This document shows positions 30,420 to 39,303 of a stretch of 51,368 bases of DNA, piece by piece (within the stretch, counting starts at the first letter, position 1; each line of letters begins with the position of its first letter). The DNA comes from JACDET01 sp038253825. GTDB taxonomy: Bacteria; Patescibacteriota; Microgenomatia; Levybacterales; UBA12049. Made by a program: the position numbers and the translations under genes. The stretch lies in the NCBI GenBank assembly GCA_038253825.1, contig JBBSGT010000008.1, positions 1-51,368 on the forward strand, read 5' to 3'. The notes under the pieces were generated by a model that ran no database searches, was not told the DNA's origin, and saw only the letters and a program-made list of their open reading frames with translations.

Positions 30420-31976
30420 TTATTCCCAGCGCATTGTAGCAGGGGGTTTGGTGGTAATATCGTAGACGACACGAGATACATGGGGAACTTCATTGACAAT
30501 GCGTGAAGATATTCGGGCGAGAACGTCATGAGGAATACGACTCCATTGCGCGGTCATAATGTCCACAGAATCATAGGAACGAATCGCTACGACTTCTGCA
30601 TAGACACGACTATCACCTTTGACCGCAGTACTATAAGCACCTGTCATGACGGCAAAGCATTCAAAAACTTTATCATAGAGGTCTGCATTTTTCATTTCTT
30701 CTATCACTATCTGATCTGCATGCATGACTTGTTCAAGTCGCTGCGCTGTAACTTCACCCATAATATTTACAGCGTGTCCTGGACCCGGCCAGGGTTGTTG
30801 CATTACGACTTCTTCAGGAAGACCTGCAAGTCGACCGATCTCGCGAACTTCGTCTTTATAGAAGTTTCTCAGTGGCTCAAGCAGCGCTAGCTTCATTCCT
30901 TTCGGAAGACCGCCGACGTTGTGATGTGACTTGATGTGAGAGGCGTGTTTGGAGCCTTTTGATTCAATGACATCCGAGTATATAGTACCTTGCCCGAGAA
31001 ATGTTGCGTCTGGATGTTTCTCTGAAACTTCTTGGAAGATATCAACATACAGCTTGCCGATAATTTTGCGTTTTTGCTCAGGATTAGTAATTTCTTTTAA
31101 CTCTTTAAGAAAACGTTTTCTAGCATCTATGAATATAAGTTCTGAACGGATAAGTTGCGAAAAAATGTATTGCACATGCTTATCTGTATCAACACGCATC
31201 AGTCCTGACTCGACATAAACAGGAATCAAATTTTTACCGATAGCTTTTCCCATAAGAAAAGCAGCGACCGTACTATCAACACCCCCGGACACTGCGCAAA
31301 TTACTTTTTTCTCACCGACGGTTTCTTTAATTTCAGTAATAATACTTTGTGGATCAAGTGAAATTGGTTCAAGTTTTTCATGACAAATCTCTGCAAAGTT
31401 TCGGAAAACTTCCAATCCATATTCTGTATGATGTGCTTCGGGATGAAATTGTACACCAAAGAGTTGTTGCTTTTTATTTTCAACAGCAGCATATTGAACA
31501 GTTCTCGTTGAAGCAGTTACTATAAAATCCTTTGGAAGTTTTATGACAGAATCTCCATGAGAAACGATAACCGAAAACTGTTTTTGCATATTTGGGAATA
31601 GTTGCGAGTTTGTCTTGCGATTTTCTTTTTTATCTCTCCATTCTTCATTCACCATTCTTAATTCCAATACTTCAGGACCATATTCTTTGGTAGTATTTTT
31701 GATGGTGCCACCGAGAATTTTTGCCATCAATTGCCAACCATAACAAATCCCAAGAACAGGAATGCGCAGCTCAAAAATTTCTTTTGTAATCGTCGGGACG
31801 TTATCATCATAGACAGATGAAGGACCACCGGAAAGAATAATACCGCTTGGTTTACTCTTTTGTATGAGAGCGAGAGCTTCGTCAGGATTTGCGTATGTGG
31901 TTTGAGCGCCGATTTGTCGCAAACGTCTGCCGATCAGATGAGCTGTCTGCGAACCAAAGTCGACAATGAGGATCAT
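30420..31976 (-). CDS. guaA: GMP synthase (glutamine-hydrolysing)
   Basis: 518 residues. The class I glutaminase has Cys in VLGICYGWQLMA and His-Glu in GVQFHPEAHHT. The ATP-pyrophosphatase loop is ICAVSGGVDSTVAAFL. The dimerisation domain ends TKPPATMRWE. It converts XMP to GMP. Residues about 106-124 (RMVNEEWRDKKENRKTNSQ) are extra relative to the family and are encoded by the local AT-rich repeat inserted in frame. TATAAT (31983-31988) stands six bases before the ATG. Confidence 0.96.
   Translation of the reverse strand: MILIVDFGSQTAHLIGRRLRQIGAQTTYANPDEALALIQKSKPSGIILSGGPSSVYDDNVPTITKEIFELRIPVLGICYGWQLMAKILGGTIKNTTKEYGPEVLELRMVNEEWRDKKENRKTNSQLFPNMQKQFSVIVSHGDSVIKLPKDFIVTASTRTVQYAAVENKKQQLFGVQFHPEAHHTEYGLEVFRNFAEICHEKLEPISLDPQSIITEIKETVGEKKVICAVSGGVDSTVAAFLMGKAIGKNLIPVYVESGLMRVDTDKHVQYIFSQLIRSELIFIDARKRFLKELKEITNPEQKRKIIGKLYVDIFQEVSEKHPDATFLGQGTIYSDVIESKGSKHASHIKSHHNVGGLPKGMKLALLEPLRNFYKDEVREIGRLAGLPEEVVMQQPWPGPGHAVNIMGEVTAQRLEQVMHADQIVIEEMKNADLYDKVFECFAVMTGAYSTAVKGDSRVYAEVVAIRSYDSVDIMTAQWSRIPHDVLARISSRIVNEVPHVSRVVYDITTKPPATMRWE
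31626..31668 (-). repeat. AT-rich repeat inserted in frame inside guaA
   Basis: ATTCTTAATTC (31654-31664) is the inverse of GAATTAAGAAT in tagA (7486-7496). The following ATTCTTCATTC-type units continue the similarity. The insertion encodes the extra loop of GuaA. Confidence 0.5.
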
Positions 31977-31993
31977 AGTCGTATTATACTACA

Positions 31994-34900
31994 TTATTGG
32001 TATGTGTATCCCATAGATTGGGTACTGAAGGTCTGTGAAGGTCTAAATCCTTCAGGAAGAAGTTGCATCACATCGTTCATATTGTGTCCGACTGGTCCTC
32101 CACTTGTTGGCTGGTAATTTGTTTGGCCATGAGATTGTTGCCATTCCCACCAGATACGGTCGATGTCAGCATGCACGAGCCAGAAGACAGGGTCATTGGC
32201 ACTATTGAGATTTGTTGTCGTTGCCATATCTCCACCGATGTATTCGTGAACACGGTTATGTCCACCGACTGATCCACTGACACCAATCCACCCTTCCAGC
32301 GCATTGCGGAATCCGCTGGATGATTCATCATAAGGAGAAGAGTCGTAATTGGTGTACTGCATAATTTGGTTTATATTAGCCTGTGTCGGTAATGTCGGAA
32401 GTCCTTGAGGATCACGTCCGAGTTCTCGAGTGACACCCCATGAAGAGAATGGACCATCAGTGACGTGGTTGTTCTGGTTTCTATTTCCGTCACTGCCAAA
32501 GTATGCTGAAGTGAACACTCGTGGTAATTGTCCGGCATTGGCTGTACTTGCGTCTTGTTCAAATGGCCAGTATGGTAACGTTACTGTTGGATCAATCTTT
32601 CGCAGCGCCTGTTCAAATTCCCACAGCAGTGCTCGATGCCATGGAAGAAAAGCAGGACCGCGGTGAGCCACATTACGGAATGTACCCGTCTCATTAGCAG
32701 GAGTTAAAGTACTCATTGCTTGGGAATGTCGATTAACGAAGGTTTGATATGAACCATTTGTTCGCATTGTGTTGAGTGCATTGGCAAGACGTGTCATCTC
32801 AGTCGGTGTCATATCATAGATACTCTTTCGGACAAGAATACTTGGTGTCGGCGTAGGTGTCGGTGCTGAGGTAGCCGTTGGTCTCGGTGTTGAAGTTGCA
32901 GTTGGTCTCGTGGTTGGTGTTGCTACACGAGTAGGTGTGGGATTCGTCGTTGCCGCTACACCTGTCGGTGTTGTGCCTTGAGTTGGTGTGATCCCTTGGG
33001 TAGGTGTTCCAGCAGCTACGGTTGGACTACCAGTACCCGTAGGTGTTGTTCCTTGGGTAGGTGTTCCTGAAGTTCCGGTTGGACTTGCAGAAATGGTCGC
33101 CGTTGGACTGGGTGCAGACTGACTTGGAACTATTACTGTTGGGGTAGGGATCGCTGTTGGGACTGTGGCTCCTCCTGAGACAAATACAATTTGATCAATA
33201 TATACTACCGGTTGATTACTTCCTGTAGCATCGTGAATAACAATATCACGCAAATTGACATTTGTTGCGCCAAGGGCTGAAAGAGGGACATTATATGTTT
33301 TCCAGCCTGATGCATTTGGTTGACCACCATAACTGGACAAAGAAACAGGATCTTTCAGTGGTTTTCCATAATTGGTATCGGCATAGATCTCATATTGTTG
33401 GTTACTTTGAGATGCTTTCAGAGAGAATTGCAGAATTGTACCGACAGCAGCGAACTGACCGGTAACCGATTGCAAGTCAAATCCACCATTTGCATTGATT
33501 TGTGAGGAAATTGCTGTGGTACCGCTATAAACAGTGGATGAAACCGTTGTATCTATAGCATCAAATGATGCATCGCTCCAGCCACTTGCTAGGACGTCAT
33601 CAAAAATCACTGTACCAACTGGTGGGGTGGGTAATCCTGTCGGCTGGGCATAAACCGTAGGAGTTGGCGGATAAGGATAATTATAGTCTGGTGTCGGCGT
33701 TGGTACGTATCCATATACCGGAGTTGGTGTAGGTTGGTAACCATATGCAGGTGTTGCAGTTGGACTGTAGCCATAAATTAGAGTGGGCGTTGGATTGTAT
33801 CCATAGATTGGTGTTGGAGTGGGTTCGTAACCGTAAATAGGTGTCGGCGTTGCCGTTATATACCCATAGATTGGTGTGGGGGTCGCAGTTATGTAGTTAT
33901 AGAACGGTGTGGGCGTGTTTGTATAGGCATCGGTAGGTATTGGCGTTGCTGCTGGTATTGTGGTCGATGTACATGGGATTGCAGGTGTTCCAACCATTCG
34001 AAGGAATAAGTTGAAAATTTGTAGGAAAAAGTTAAGGAACGAATCCACGAATCCGCCGCCACCATAGTGTCCACCACCTTTTTGTTTTTGTGCATAGCCT
34101 TTGCCTTTCTTTTTATGAGAAGCGTCTTGGATTGAAGTATCTTGGTTATTCGACAGCGTAGTCTCACTGCATGGCGTTGCAGCTGTATTGTCCAATGCGG
34201 GCGCTGCAGTATTTGTAGCTGTTTTTGGATTAAATAGGAATGGCAGTATGGTAGGTGTGCCCGAAATATTGACTCCAGGACTAATAATCGGCGTTGCGGT
34301 TACATCAGCTATGGAGTTTTCTGGGTGTGGGGGTATTGTTGCGCATGGTGGAGCTCCTGATCCTCCTGCACAGAAGAAGGTAGGTTGCGAGCCATCACCA
34401 ACACCGACTGCGCTTGCAGCATCAACCAATCCATTTTGCCAATTTGTCCCAGTCCCACTGATTTTGTCAGCTGTTGCGTAAAGTCTGGATGTGATTGCTT
34501 GTGGTGTCGTCCCATATGGAGTTGCGGCAACAAGGGCAGCTATGCCAGCCACAATTGGTCCTGCCATCGAAGTACCGCTATCATAACCATAATTGAGTGC
34601 ACCTTTTGCATTGGTATGGTTTGGTAATGTTGAAAGGATATTCGTTCCCGGCGCTGCCATTTGTACCCATGAACCATAGGTAGAGAACGAGGCTTTTTTA
34701 TTGGCATTATCAGTTGCTGCTACTGAGATAACTCCCGCGACAGCAGCAGGATATATTTTTTCAGTATTGTTACTGTTTCCGGCCGCAGCAATAACAACAG
34801 CACCTTGTTGCGTAGCGTAGTTAATTGCTTCCTGGTATAAGGGAAGTGTTGAAGCATCCGTTGTGCCAAGACTTAAATTGATGACTTTTGCTCCCTGATC

Positions 34901-35716
34901 TGCCGCCCAAGCAATCCCTGCAGTTGTATCTGACGTCGTACCACTTCCTGAATCATCCATCACTTTACCAATGATAAGCTGGCAACTAGGACAAATACCA
35001 GCAATACCAATCCCATTATTTGTATTGGCTGCAATAATACCTGCTACATGTGTGCCATGGCCGTTGTAATCTTCGATACTGTTGGTAATAAAAACTTTTT
35101 GGGCTACGACTTTTCCTATGAGATCCGGATGGTTTAGATTGATACCAGTATCAAGGATCGCTACCTTTACGCCGTTTCCTTGTGACATGCCCCAGGCTGC
35201 TTCGGCGCGAACGTCATCATTGGCATTTCCACGAGTGCCCTCGATTATCTGACCGGTGTTACTGAGCGCCCATTGATTCACAAATCCGCTATCATTTGGG
35301 GAATCCAGCGCATGCGTCGTGTAATCGCGCACTGCTTCGTCTGCAAAGCCATCGTCTTGTAACTTTTTTACTATTGTATCTTCTTGGCCAGCTGGCACTT
35401 TGATAACCGTTTGATTGATTCCCTCGATCTTTCTGCTGATAGTTGCATGATAAAGCTTTAGGTGCTGCGCAATTTGTGTGTCAGTATATTGTGGTTTGAA
35501 CTTTATGATAATTTGCCCAGTTACGGGCTTATCTTTTATATTTGGTGAGCGGGCTACAGAACTCGCCTGTAACGGAGCGGTTTTTGTGTGAGTTGTGGAT
35601 GTTGGGGTAGAACCTAGTGTTTCTCTAAAAGTGGTATATCCGATAATGAGAAGCCCAATGAGACCAATTGAGCCTAATCCAAGTAACAGCATATTTGGAG
35701 TAATTTTTTTCGACAT
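31994..35716 (-). CDS. secreted subtilisin-tyrosinase fusion with PC-GGF-helix-PC module
   Basis: 1240 residues from ATG 35716 (MSKKIT); the earlier TTG is the promoter -35 box. Order: N-terminal membrane helix (10-30); propeptide-like domain (65-135); S8 peptidase with Asp189 (VAILDTG), His220 (NGHGTHVAG) and Ser383 (SGTSMAGP); TFFCAGGSGAPPC; the module (TPCSETTLSNNQ, Lys/Gly/His linker, GGGFVDSFLNFFLQIFNLFL, IPC); YGYxPTPTP repeats; a beta-sandwich domain (about 700-850); a Pro/Thr linker; and a tyrosinase domain. All six copper His are present: His997, His1018 (VAHRG), His1027 (FLPWHR), His1153 and His1157 (GGHNRVHEYIGG), His1182. The usual HH pair reads VH, keeping the second His, which I take as the ligand. 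Confidence 0.88.
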   Translation of the reverse strand: MSKKITPNMLLLGLGSIGLIGLLIIGYTTFRETLGSTPTSTTHTKTAPLQASSVARSPNIKDKPVTGQIIIKFKPQYTDTQIAQHLKLYHATISRKIEGINQTVIKVPAGQEDTIVKKLQDDGFADEAVRDYTTHALDSPNDSGFVNQWALSNTGQIIEGTRGNANDDVRAEAAWGMSQGNGVKVAILDTGINLNHPDLIGKVVAQKVFITNSIEDYNGHGTHVAGIIAANTNNGIGIAGICPSCQLIIGKVMDDSGSGTTSDTTAGIAWAADQGAKVINLSLGTTDASTLPLYQEAINYATQQGAVVIAAAGNSNNTEKIYPAAVAGVISVAATDNANKKASFSTYGSWVQMAAPGTNILSTLPNHTNAKGALNYGYDSGTSMAGPIVAGIAALVAATPYGTTPQAITSRLYATADKISGTGTNWQNGLVDAASAVGVGDGSQPTFFCAGGSGAPPCATIPPHPENSIADVTATPIISPGVNISGTPTILPFLFNPKTATNTAAPALDNTAATPCSETTLSNNQDTSIQDASHKKKGKGYAQKQKGGGHYGGGGFVDSFLNFFLQIFNLFLRMVGTPAIPCTSTTIPAATPIPTDAYTNTPTPFYNYITATPTPIYGYITATPTPIYGYEPTPTPIYGYNPTPTLIYGYSPTATPAYGYQPTPTPVYGYVPTPTPDYNYPYPPTPTVYAQPTGLPTPPVGTVIFDDVLASGWSDASFDAIDTTVSSTVYSGTTAISSQINANGGFDLQSVTGQFAAVGTILQFSLKASQSNQQYEIYADTNYGKPLKDPVSLSSYGGQPNASGWKTYNVPLSALGATNVNLRDIVIHDATGSNQPVVYIDQIVFVSGGATVPTAIPTPTVIVPSQSAPSPTATISASPTGTSGTPTQGTTPTGTGSPTVAAGTPTQGITPTQGTTPTGVAATTNPTPTRVATPTTRPTATSTPRPTATSAPTPTPTPSILVRKSIYDMTPTEMTRLANALNTMRTNGSYQTFVNRHSQAMSTLTPANETGTFRNVAHRGPAFLPWHRALLWEFEQALRKIDPTVTLPYWPFEQDASTANAGQLPRVFTSAYFGSDGNRNQNNHVTDGPFSSWGVTRELGRDPQGLPTLPTQANINQIMQYTNYDSSPYDESSSGFRNALEGWIGVSGSVGGHNRVHEYIGGDMATTTNLNSANDPVFWLVHADIDRIWWEWQQSHGQTNYQPTSGGPVGHNMNDVMQLLPEGFRPSQTFSTQSMGYTYQ

Positions 35717-36024
35717 ACACCCTCTCATATTAACACTAATGAAATTCTCAAAGGGTGTCAAGAGTGGCTATTAGAAATGACTAATGTAGGGTTTCAATTA
35801 TTAAAAAAGTTTTAAGTATAGGTTAAGTTTTCCTCTCATGTTGCATATAAGCACAACAAGAAAGAAGAGAACATGTTACAAGCTAAAGTCCTAAATAATT
35901 TACAAAAAACCTGCCAATACTAGAAATATATGTTTGTACTGCAACTTAAAACGCTTAGCAAACAAGGCTAACTATATACAACAAATTATACTCCACATTA
36001 ATTGAAACAGTTTTTCAATGATTA

Positions 36025-36318
36025 TTAAGTAGATGGTTTAAGTTTTCTTGAATTTGCGCCTCTTTCTCCCAATCGATTCAGTGTTGGTGAGTTTGTTGCT
36101 GCTTCTGCTAACCGGTTCAATGCTTTAGAGTTTACAACTCTTTCTCCCCATCTAGAGTTTGTTGCTGCCTCTCCCAACCGATTCAGTGTTGTAGAATTTG
36201 CAGCTTTTTCTCCCAGTCGTTCAAAGAGAGTAAAAATCTTTCCATTGCCAGCTTGAGGTTTCTCTGTTCCTGGCGCTTTAAATTCTGGACCACCAGATCC
36301 ATTAAATGCTTCTGTCAT
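36025..36318 (-). CDS. short repeat protein, unknown
   Basis: 97 residues. After a Gly/Pro-rich start, the protein is built of five units of about 12 residues ending N-S or similar: LFERLGEKAANS, LNRLGEAATNS, RWGERVVNSK, LNRLAEAATNS and LNRLGERGANS. This predicts a regular amphipathic helix or solenoid. A GAGGTGAT ribosome site lies before the ATG. There is no signal peptide. I do not recognise the family. Confidence 0.6.
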   Translation of the reverse strand: MTEAFNGSGGPEFKAPGTEKPQAGNGKIFTLFERLGEKAANSTTLNRLGEAATNSRWGERVVNSKALNRLAEAATNSPTLNRLGERGANSRKLKPST

Positions 36319-36548
36319 TCTTTATCACCTCGTTTTCTTGTACAAGTCTTACACGCCAGCTACAGAGCTCTTACAGAACAGATTGAGTATACAATGGAGT
36401 TAGTAGGTCTACAATAGATCAAAGTGTTTCAATTTGTCAGGTGTGCGTACGCTTTGTGACAGAAATTGTGTAAGAGAAATACTAGAAGCTTATTTGGATC
36501 GTTGGTGGATAGACTTACGTATTGGCGGCGCAAATGCCTATAGTGCAA

Positions 36549-37922
36549 CTATTCTGACAAAATACATTTTTGATAGATATCCTTGAACATTTTTTCAGGA
36601 TCGTACTTTTTTTTCAGTTCCGTATATAGATTTTTGGGATATAATTTCCAGAATTCTTCCTCAGTATAAAATGCGTCAGAATACAGTCCTTTGCGGCCAC
36701 CAAGGTCGTTCACTTCGTGTTCTACCATTCGATTATGATAGGTAGGATCATTTGCTTTGGCAGGGACAAAATCCCAAAAGCCGAAGTTGATATATATCTG
36801 CTTTGGATCAAGGGTATAGAACGGATAGGTTACTTTTTTATTATACATGGCAGTGGGGCAAATCCAGACAGGCTTTATGCCGATTTTTTTACTGAAGAAG
36901 TCAAGAAACTTCACCGCATGCTGCAAGGGAACCTGGACATCTTGGATCACAGCTTCTTCCTTTTTCGCACCGGTAAAGTATTGGATTTTATCCATGAGTT
37001 TGTGCTGCCTGTCCATTCTGACCATCTTCCAGTATGCCTTGGAATTGAGTACCCACTTGCCGATAATAAGTCTGAGAAGGGGATTATGCAAACCAAACCG
37101 TTTGGAACACCAGAACCAATCAGTGTCCCAGCGCCAGATAAAATCCCGGACAGTGAGGTAATCTTCAGTGCGGCGCGGAATTGATTGGTAAAACTGTCGC
37201 AAGTAGGTATAGTCACTTGTATAGGGAGCAGTGTCTGTAAAATTGGCGAGTGTCAGATACAGTTCATGCGACCCAAGCACCATGCCATCCATAAAGGCAA
37301 CTGCTTCTTTCTCGTAGGTTTTGCTTTTGGCAACTTTTTCTATCGTCTCAAAGTATACTTTGGGCTCACTGAAGCGATAGTGTCGGAGTTTGACATAAGG
37401 TGCCGCAGGGATGAGTTTAACTCTGACCCGCAAGACATATCCCAATGTTCCAAAAGTATTGACGACGCCTGCAAAGAGATCACGATACTTATTATCCCGA
37501 CGAGCAGTAACAAGCTCACCTGTACTGAGCAGGATATCCATTTCCTCGATTGTCTCATGGACAAGTCCGTAACGAAACGATGATGCTTCGATTCCGCCAC
37601 CACTGACAGCACCGCCAATGGTAATTGTCGCAAGTTCAGGCACAACAGTCGGCAGCAGGTGGTGTTTGAGTGTCTCACGCACTAAATCTTCATACATTGT
37701 CATGCCTTCGACATCAGCGGTAAGGTGTTTTTTGTCGATACTGATGACCTGATTGAGATCTCTGACATCGAGGCGGGCTTTCTTGGTTTGAGATCGAGTG
37801 CGAAACAAATTTGAGCCTTGTTTGGCAAGGCCAAAACCACTGCCATCTTTGGCTTTTTTGATCGTTCGGAATTGTTGTATAATACGTTGTTTTTTCCTTT
37901 GGTAGCTTTTTTGTGAATCCAT
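36549..37922 (-). CDS. FAD-binding oxidoreductase (DHCR24/TmsA-like)
   Basis: 457 residues from ATG 37922 (MDSQKS), eleven bases after the upstream methyltransferase. It has a PCMH-type FAD-binding domain (LNQVISIDKKHLTADVEGMT, PTVVPELATITIGGAVSGGG, GLVHETIEEMDILLSTGEL) and a long C-terminal substrate domain, resembling delta-24-sterol reductases. Paired with a Cfa-like methyltransferase, it matches the TmsA/BfaA reductases that turn a 10-methylene acyl chain into a 10-methyl branch. The role is inferred from this pairing. Confidence 0.85.
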   Translation of the reverse strand: MDSQKSYQRKKQRIIQQFRTIKKAKDGSGFGLAKQGSNLFRTRSQTKKARLDVRDLNQVISIDKKHLTADVEGMTMYEDLVRETLKHHLLPTVVPELATITIGGAVSGGGIEASSFRYGLVHETIEEMDILLSTGELVTARRDNKYRDLFAGVVNTFGTLGYVLRVRVKLIPAAPYVKLRHYRFSEPKVYFETIEKVAKSKTYEKEAVAFMDGMVLGSHELYLTLANFTDTAPYTSDYTYLRQFYQSIPRRTEDYLTVRDFIWRWDTDWFWCSKRFGLHNPLLRLIIGKWVLNSKAYWKMVRMDRQHKLMDKIQYFTGAKKEEAVIQDVQVPLQHAVKFLDFFSKKIGIKPVWICPTAMYNKKVTYPFYTLDPKQIYINFGFWDFVPAKANDPTYHNRMVEHEVNDLGGRKGLYSDAFYTEEEFWKLYPKNLYTELKKKYDPEKMFKDIYQKCILSE

Positions 37923-37933
37923 ATGAAGGATGA

Positions 37934-39094
37934 TTATCTCACAGCCTGGTAGACTTCTGGTTGGGTACTTTTTGAAAAAACAAACTGATAGAGTTGCATA
38001 CTTCGTGCTTTGAATCCGCCGGCAGAAGCGAGCAGATAAAATTCCCACATGCGATAGAACCGCTCGGTATATTTTTCAGGATTTATTTTTTGGAGTTCAT
38101 TCCAGGATTTTTTGAAATTGTTATCCCAAGCCATGAGTGTTGGATAATAGTAGGGACCAAAGTTTTGCAGATCTTCTACGATGAATTTGCCTTCTGCAGC
38201 TTTTCCTATTTGCGCGATGGATGGAAGATGAGAATTAGGGAATGTGTATTTTTCTGTCCAAGGATCGACAGTAATGACAGATTCGTTTGATCCAATCGTA
38301 TGAATTAACATTAGTCCATCGTCTGTGAGACACTCATCCGTGAGCTCCATAAAACCCGCATAATTTTTGTAGGTGACATGTTCCATCATGCCGATTGATA
38401 CAATACGATCAAATTTTTCTTTTTTCAAGTTACGATAATCATCGTGTCTGATTTCGACTGATAATCCTTCGCAGCGTTCTCTCGCTTTTACTGCTTGCTC
38501 TTTGGAAACAGTATAGCCGACAATTTTGACTCCATAATTCTTGGCAGCGAAGTAGGCGAAATTACCAAATCCACATCCCGGTTCCAAAACTTTCATACCT
38601 TTTTGGAGACCTAACTTTCGACAAACGAGATCAAGTTTTGCAAGTTGGGCTTTGTGCAAATTTTCAGGTTTTTTCCAAGCAGTTTCGAAATTCTTAAAAT
38701 CTTTCCAATATCCACAGGTGTAATTCATGTCTGGATCAAGCATTCTGTCATAGAGTTCATTGCCGATATCATAATGTTTTTGGCCGACAACAAATGCACG
38801 ATCATGGGCGGTGACATTGATAAGTTTGCTCCGCAGAACAAGCCAAATTGCTTCTTTACTCTTCTTTACCTCTCGCTCAATATGGGCACGGTGAATTCTC
38901 GCAACTGTTTCATCAAGTTGCTCTACATCCCACCAGCCATCCATGTATGATTCACCAAAACCCAGCACACCTTCACGAAGAATGCAATCATAAAAACGAT
39001 CATCATGTACTTGAATATCCCACGGATTTTCCCCATTGATCGTGATAGAAGCCGTTTTTAAAAGTTTTTTAATGAATTGTTCAGATTGGGTCAT
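37934..39094 (-). CDS. cyclopropane-fatty-acyl-phospholipid synthase family methyltransferase
   Basis: 386 residues. CFA signatures: YDIGNELYDRMLDPDMNYTC (substrate region), LEPGCGFGNFAYFAAKNYGV (SAM motif I), VGYTVSKEQ and FDRIVSIGMMEHV with the catalytic region. It transfers a one-carbon group from SAM to the double bond of phospholipid acyl chains. Together with the downstream FAD enzyme it may make 10-methyl branched chains (TmsB-like) rather than cyclopropanes. TATAAT (39101-39106) lies six bases before the ATG, with TTGCAT 16 bases further upstream. Confidence 0.93.
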   Translation of the reverse strand: MTQSEQFIKKLLKTASITINGENPWDIQVHDDRFYDCILREGVLGFGESYMDGWWDVEQLDETVARIHRAHIEREVKKSKEAIWLVLRSKLINVTAHDRAFVVGQKHYDIGNELYDRMLDPDMNYTCGYWKDFKNFETAWKKPENLHKAQLAKLDLVCRKLGLQKGMKVLEPGCGFGNFAYFAAKNYGVKIVGYTVSKEQAVKARERCEGLSVEIRHDDYRNLKKEKFDRIVSIGMMEHVTYKNYAGFMELTDECLTDDGLMLIHTIGSNESVITVDPWTEKYTFPNSHLPSIAQIGKAAEGKFIVEDLQNFGPYYYPTLMAWDNNFKKSWNELQKINPEKYTERFYRMWEFYLLASAGGFKARSMQLYQFVFSKSTQPEVYQAVR

Positions 39095-39200
39095 GAAAAT
39101 ATTATACCGCGGATCTGAAAGAATGCAACAGTTTGCTTTTAGAAAGTACTTAGCAAGTGATACAATTGTAGTGTTTTCTATCTAAGTTTAGGATTAAGAT

Positions 39201-39302
39201 ATGAACGAACCTTCAGAGAATAATGGTCGGGGGACGACACTTCCAGTGCAGCGATGTCCTGTTTGCCACAATTGCGGGTTCAAAGATCCTTGCTGTGAGT
39301 AA
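39201..39302 (+). CDS. 33-residue Cys-rich microprotein
   Basis: ATG 39201 to TAA 39300-39302. The tail CPVCHNCGFKDPCCE packs five Cys and a His into 15 residues and looks like a small zinc-binding knuckle. AGGAT seven bases before the ATG may serve as a ribosome site, and TACAAT lies further upstream. The gene ends two bases before the convergent gene's stop. The function is unknown. Confidence 0.5.
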   Translation: MNEPSENNGRGTTLPVQRCPVCHNCGFKDPCCE

Positions 39303-39303
39303 A

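Noticed and set aside
35717..35761. TTG start for the subtilisin-tyrosinase frame
   Set aside because: The TTG belongs to the TTGACA promoter box. The Lys-rich MSKKIT start directly before the membrane helix is far more likely.
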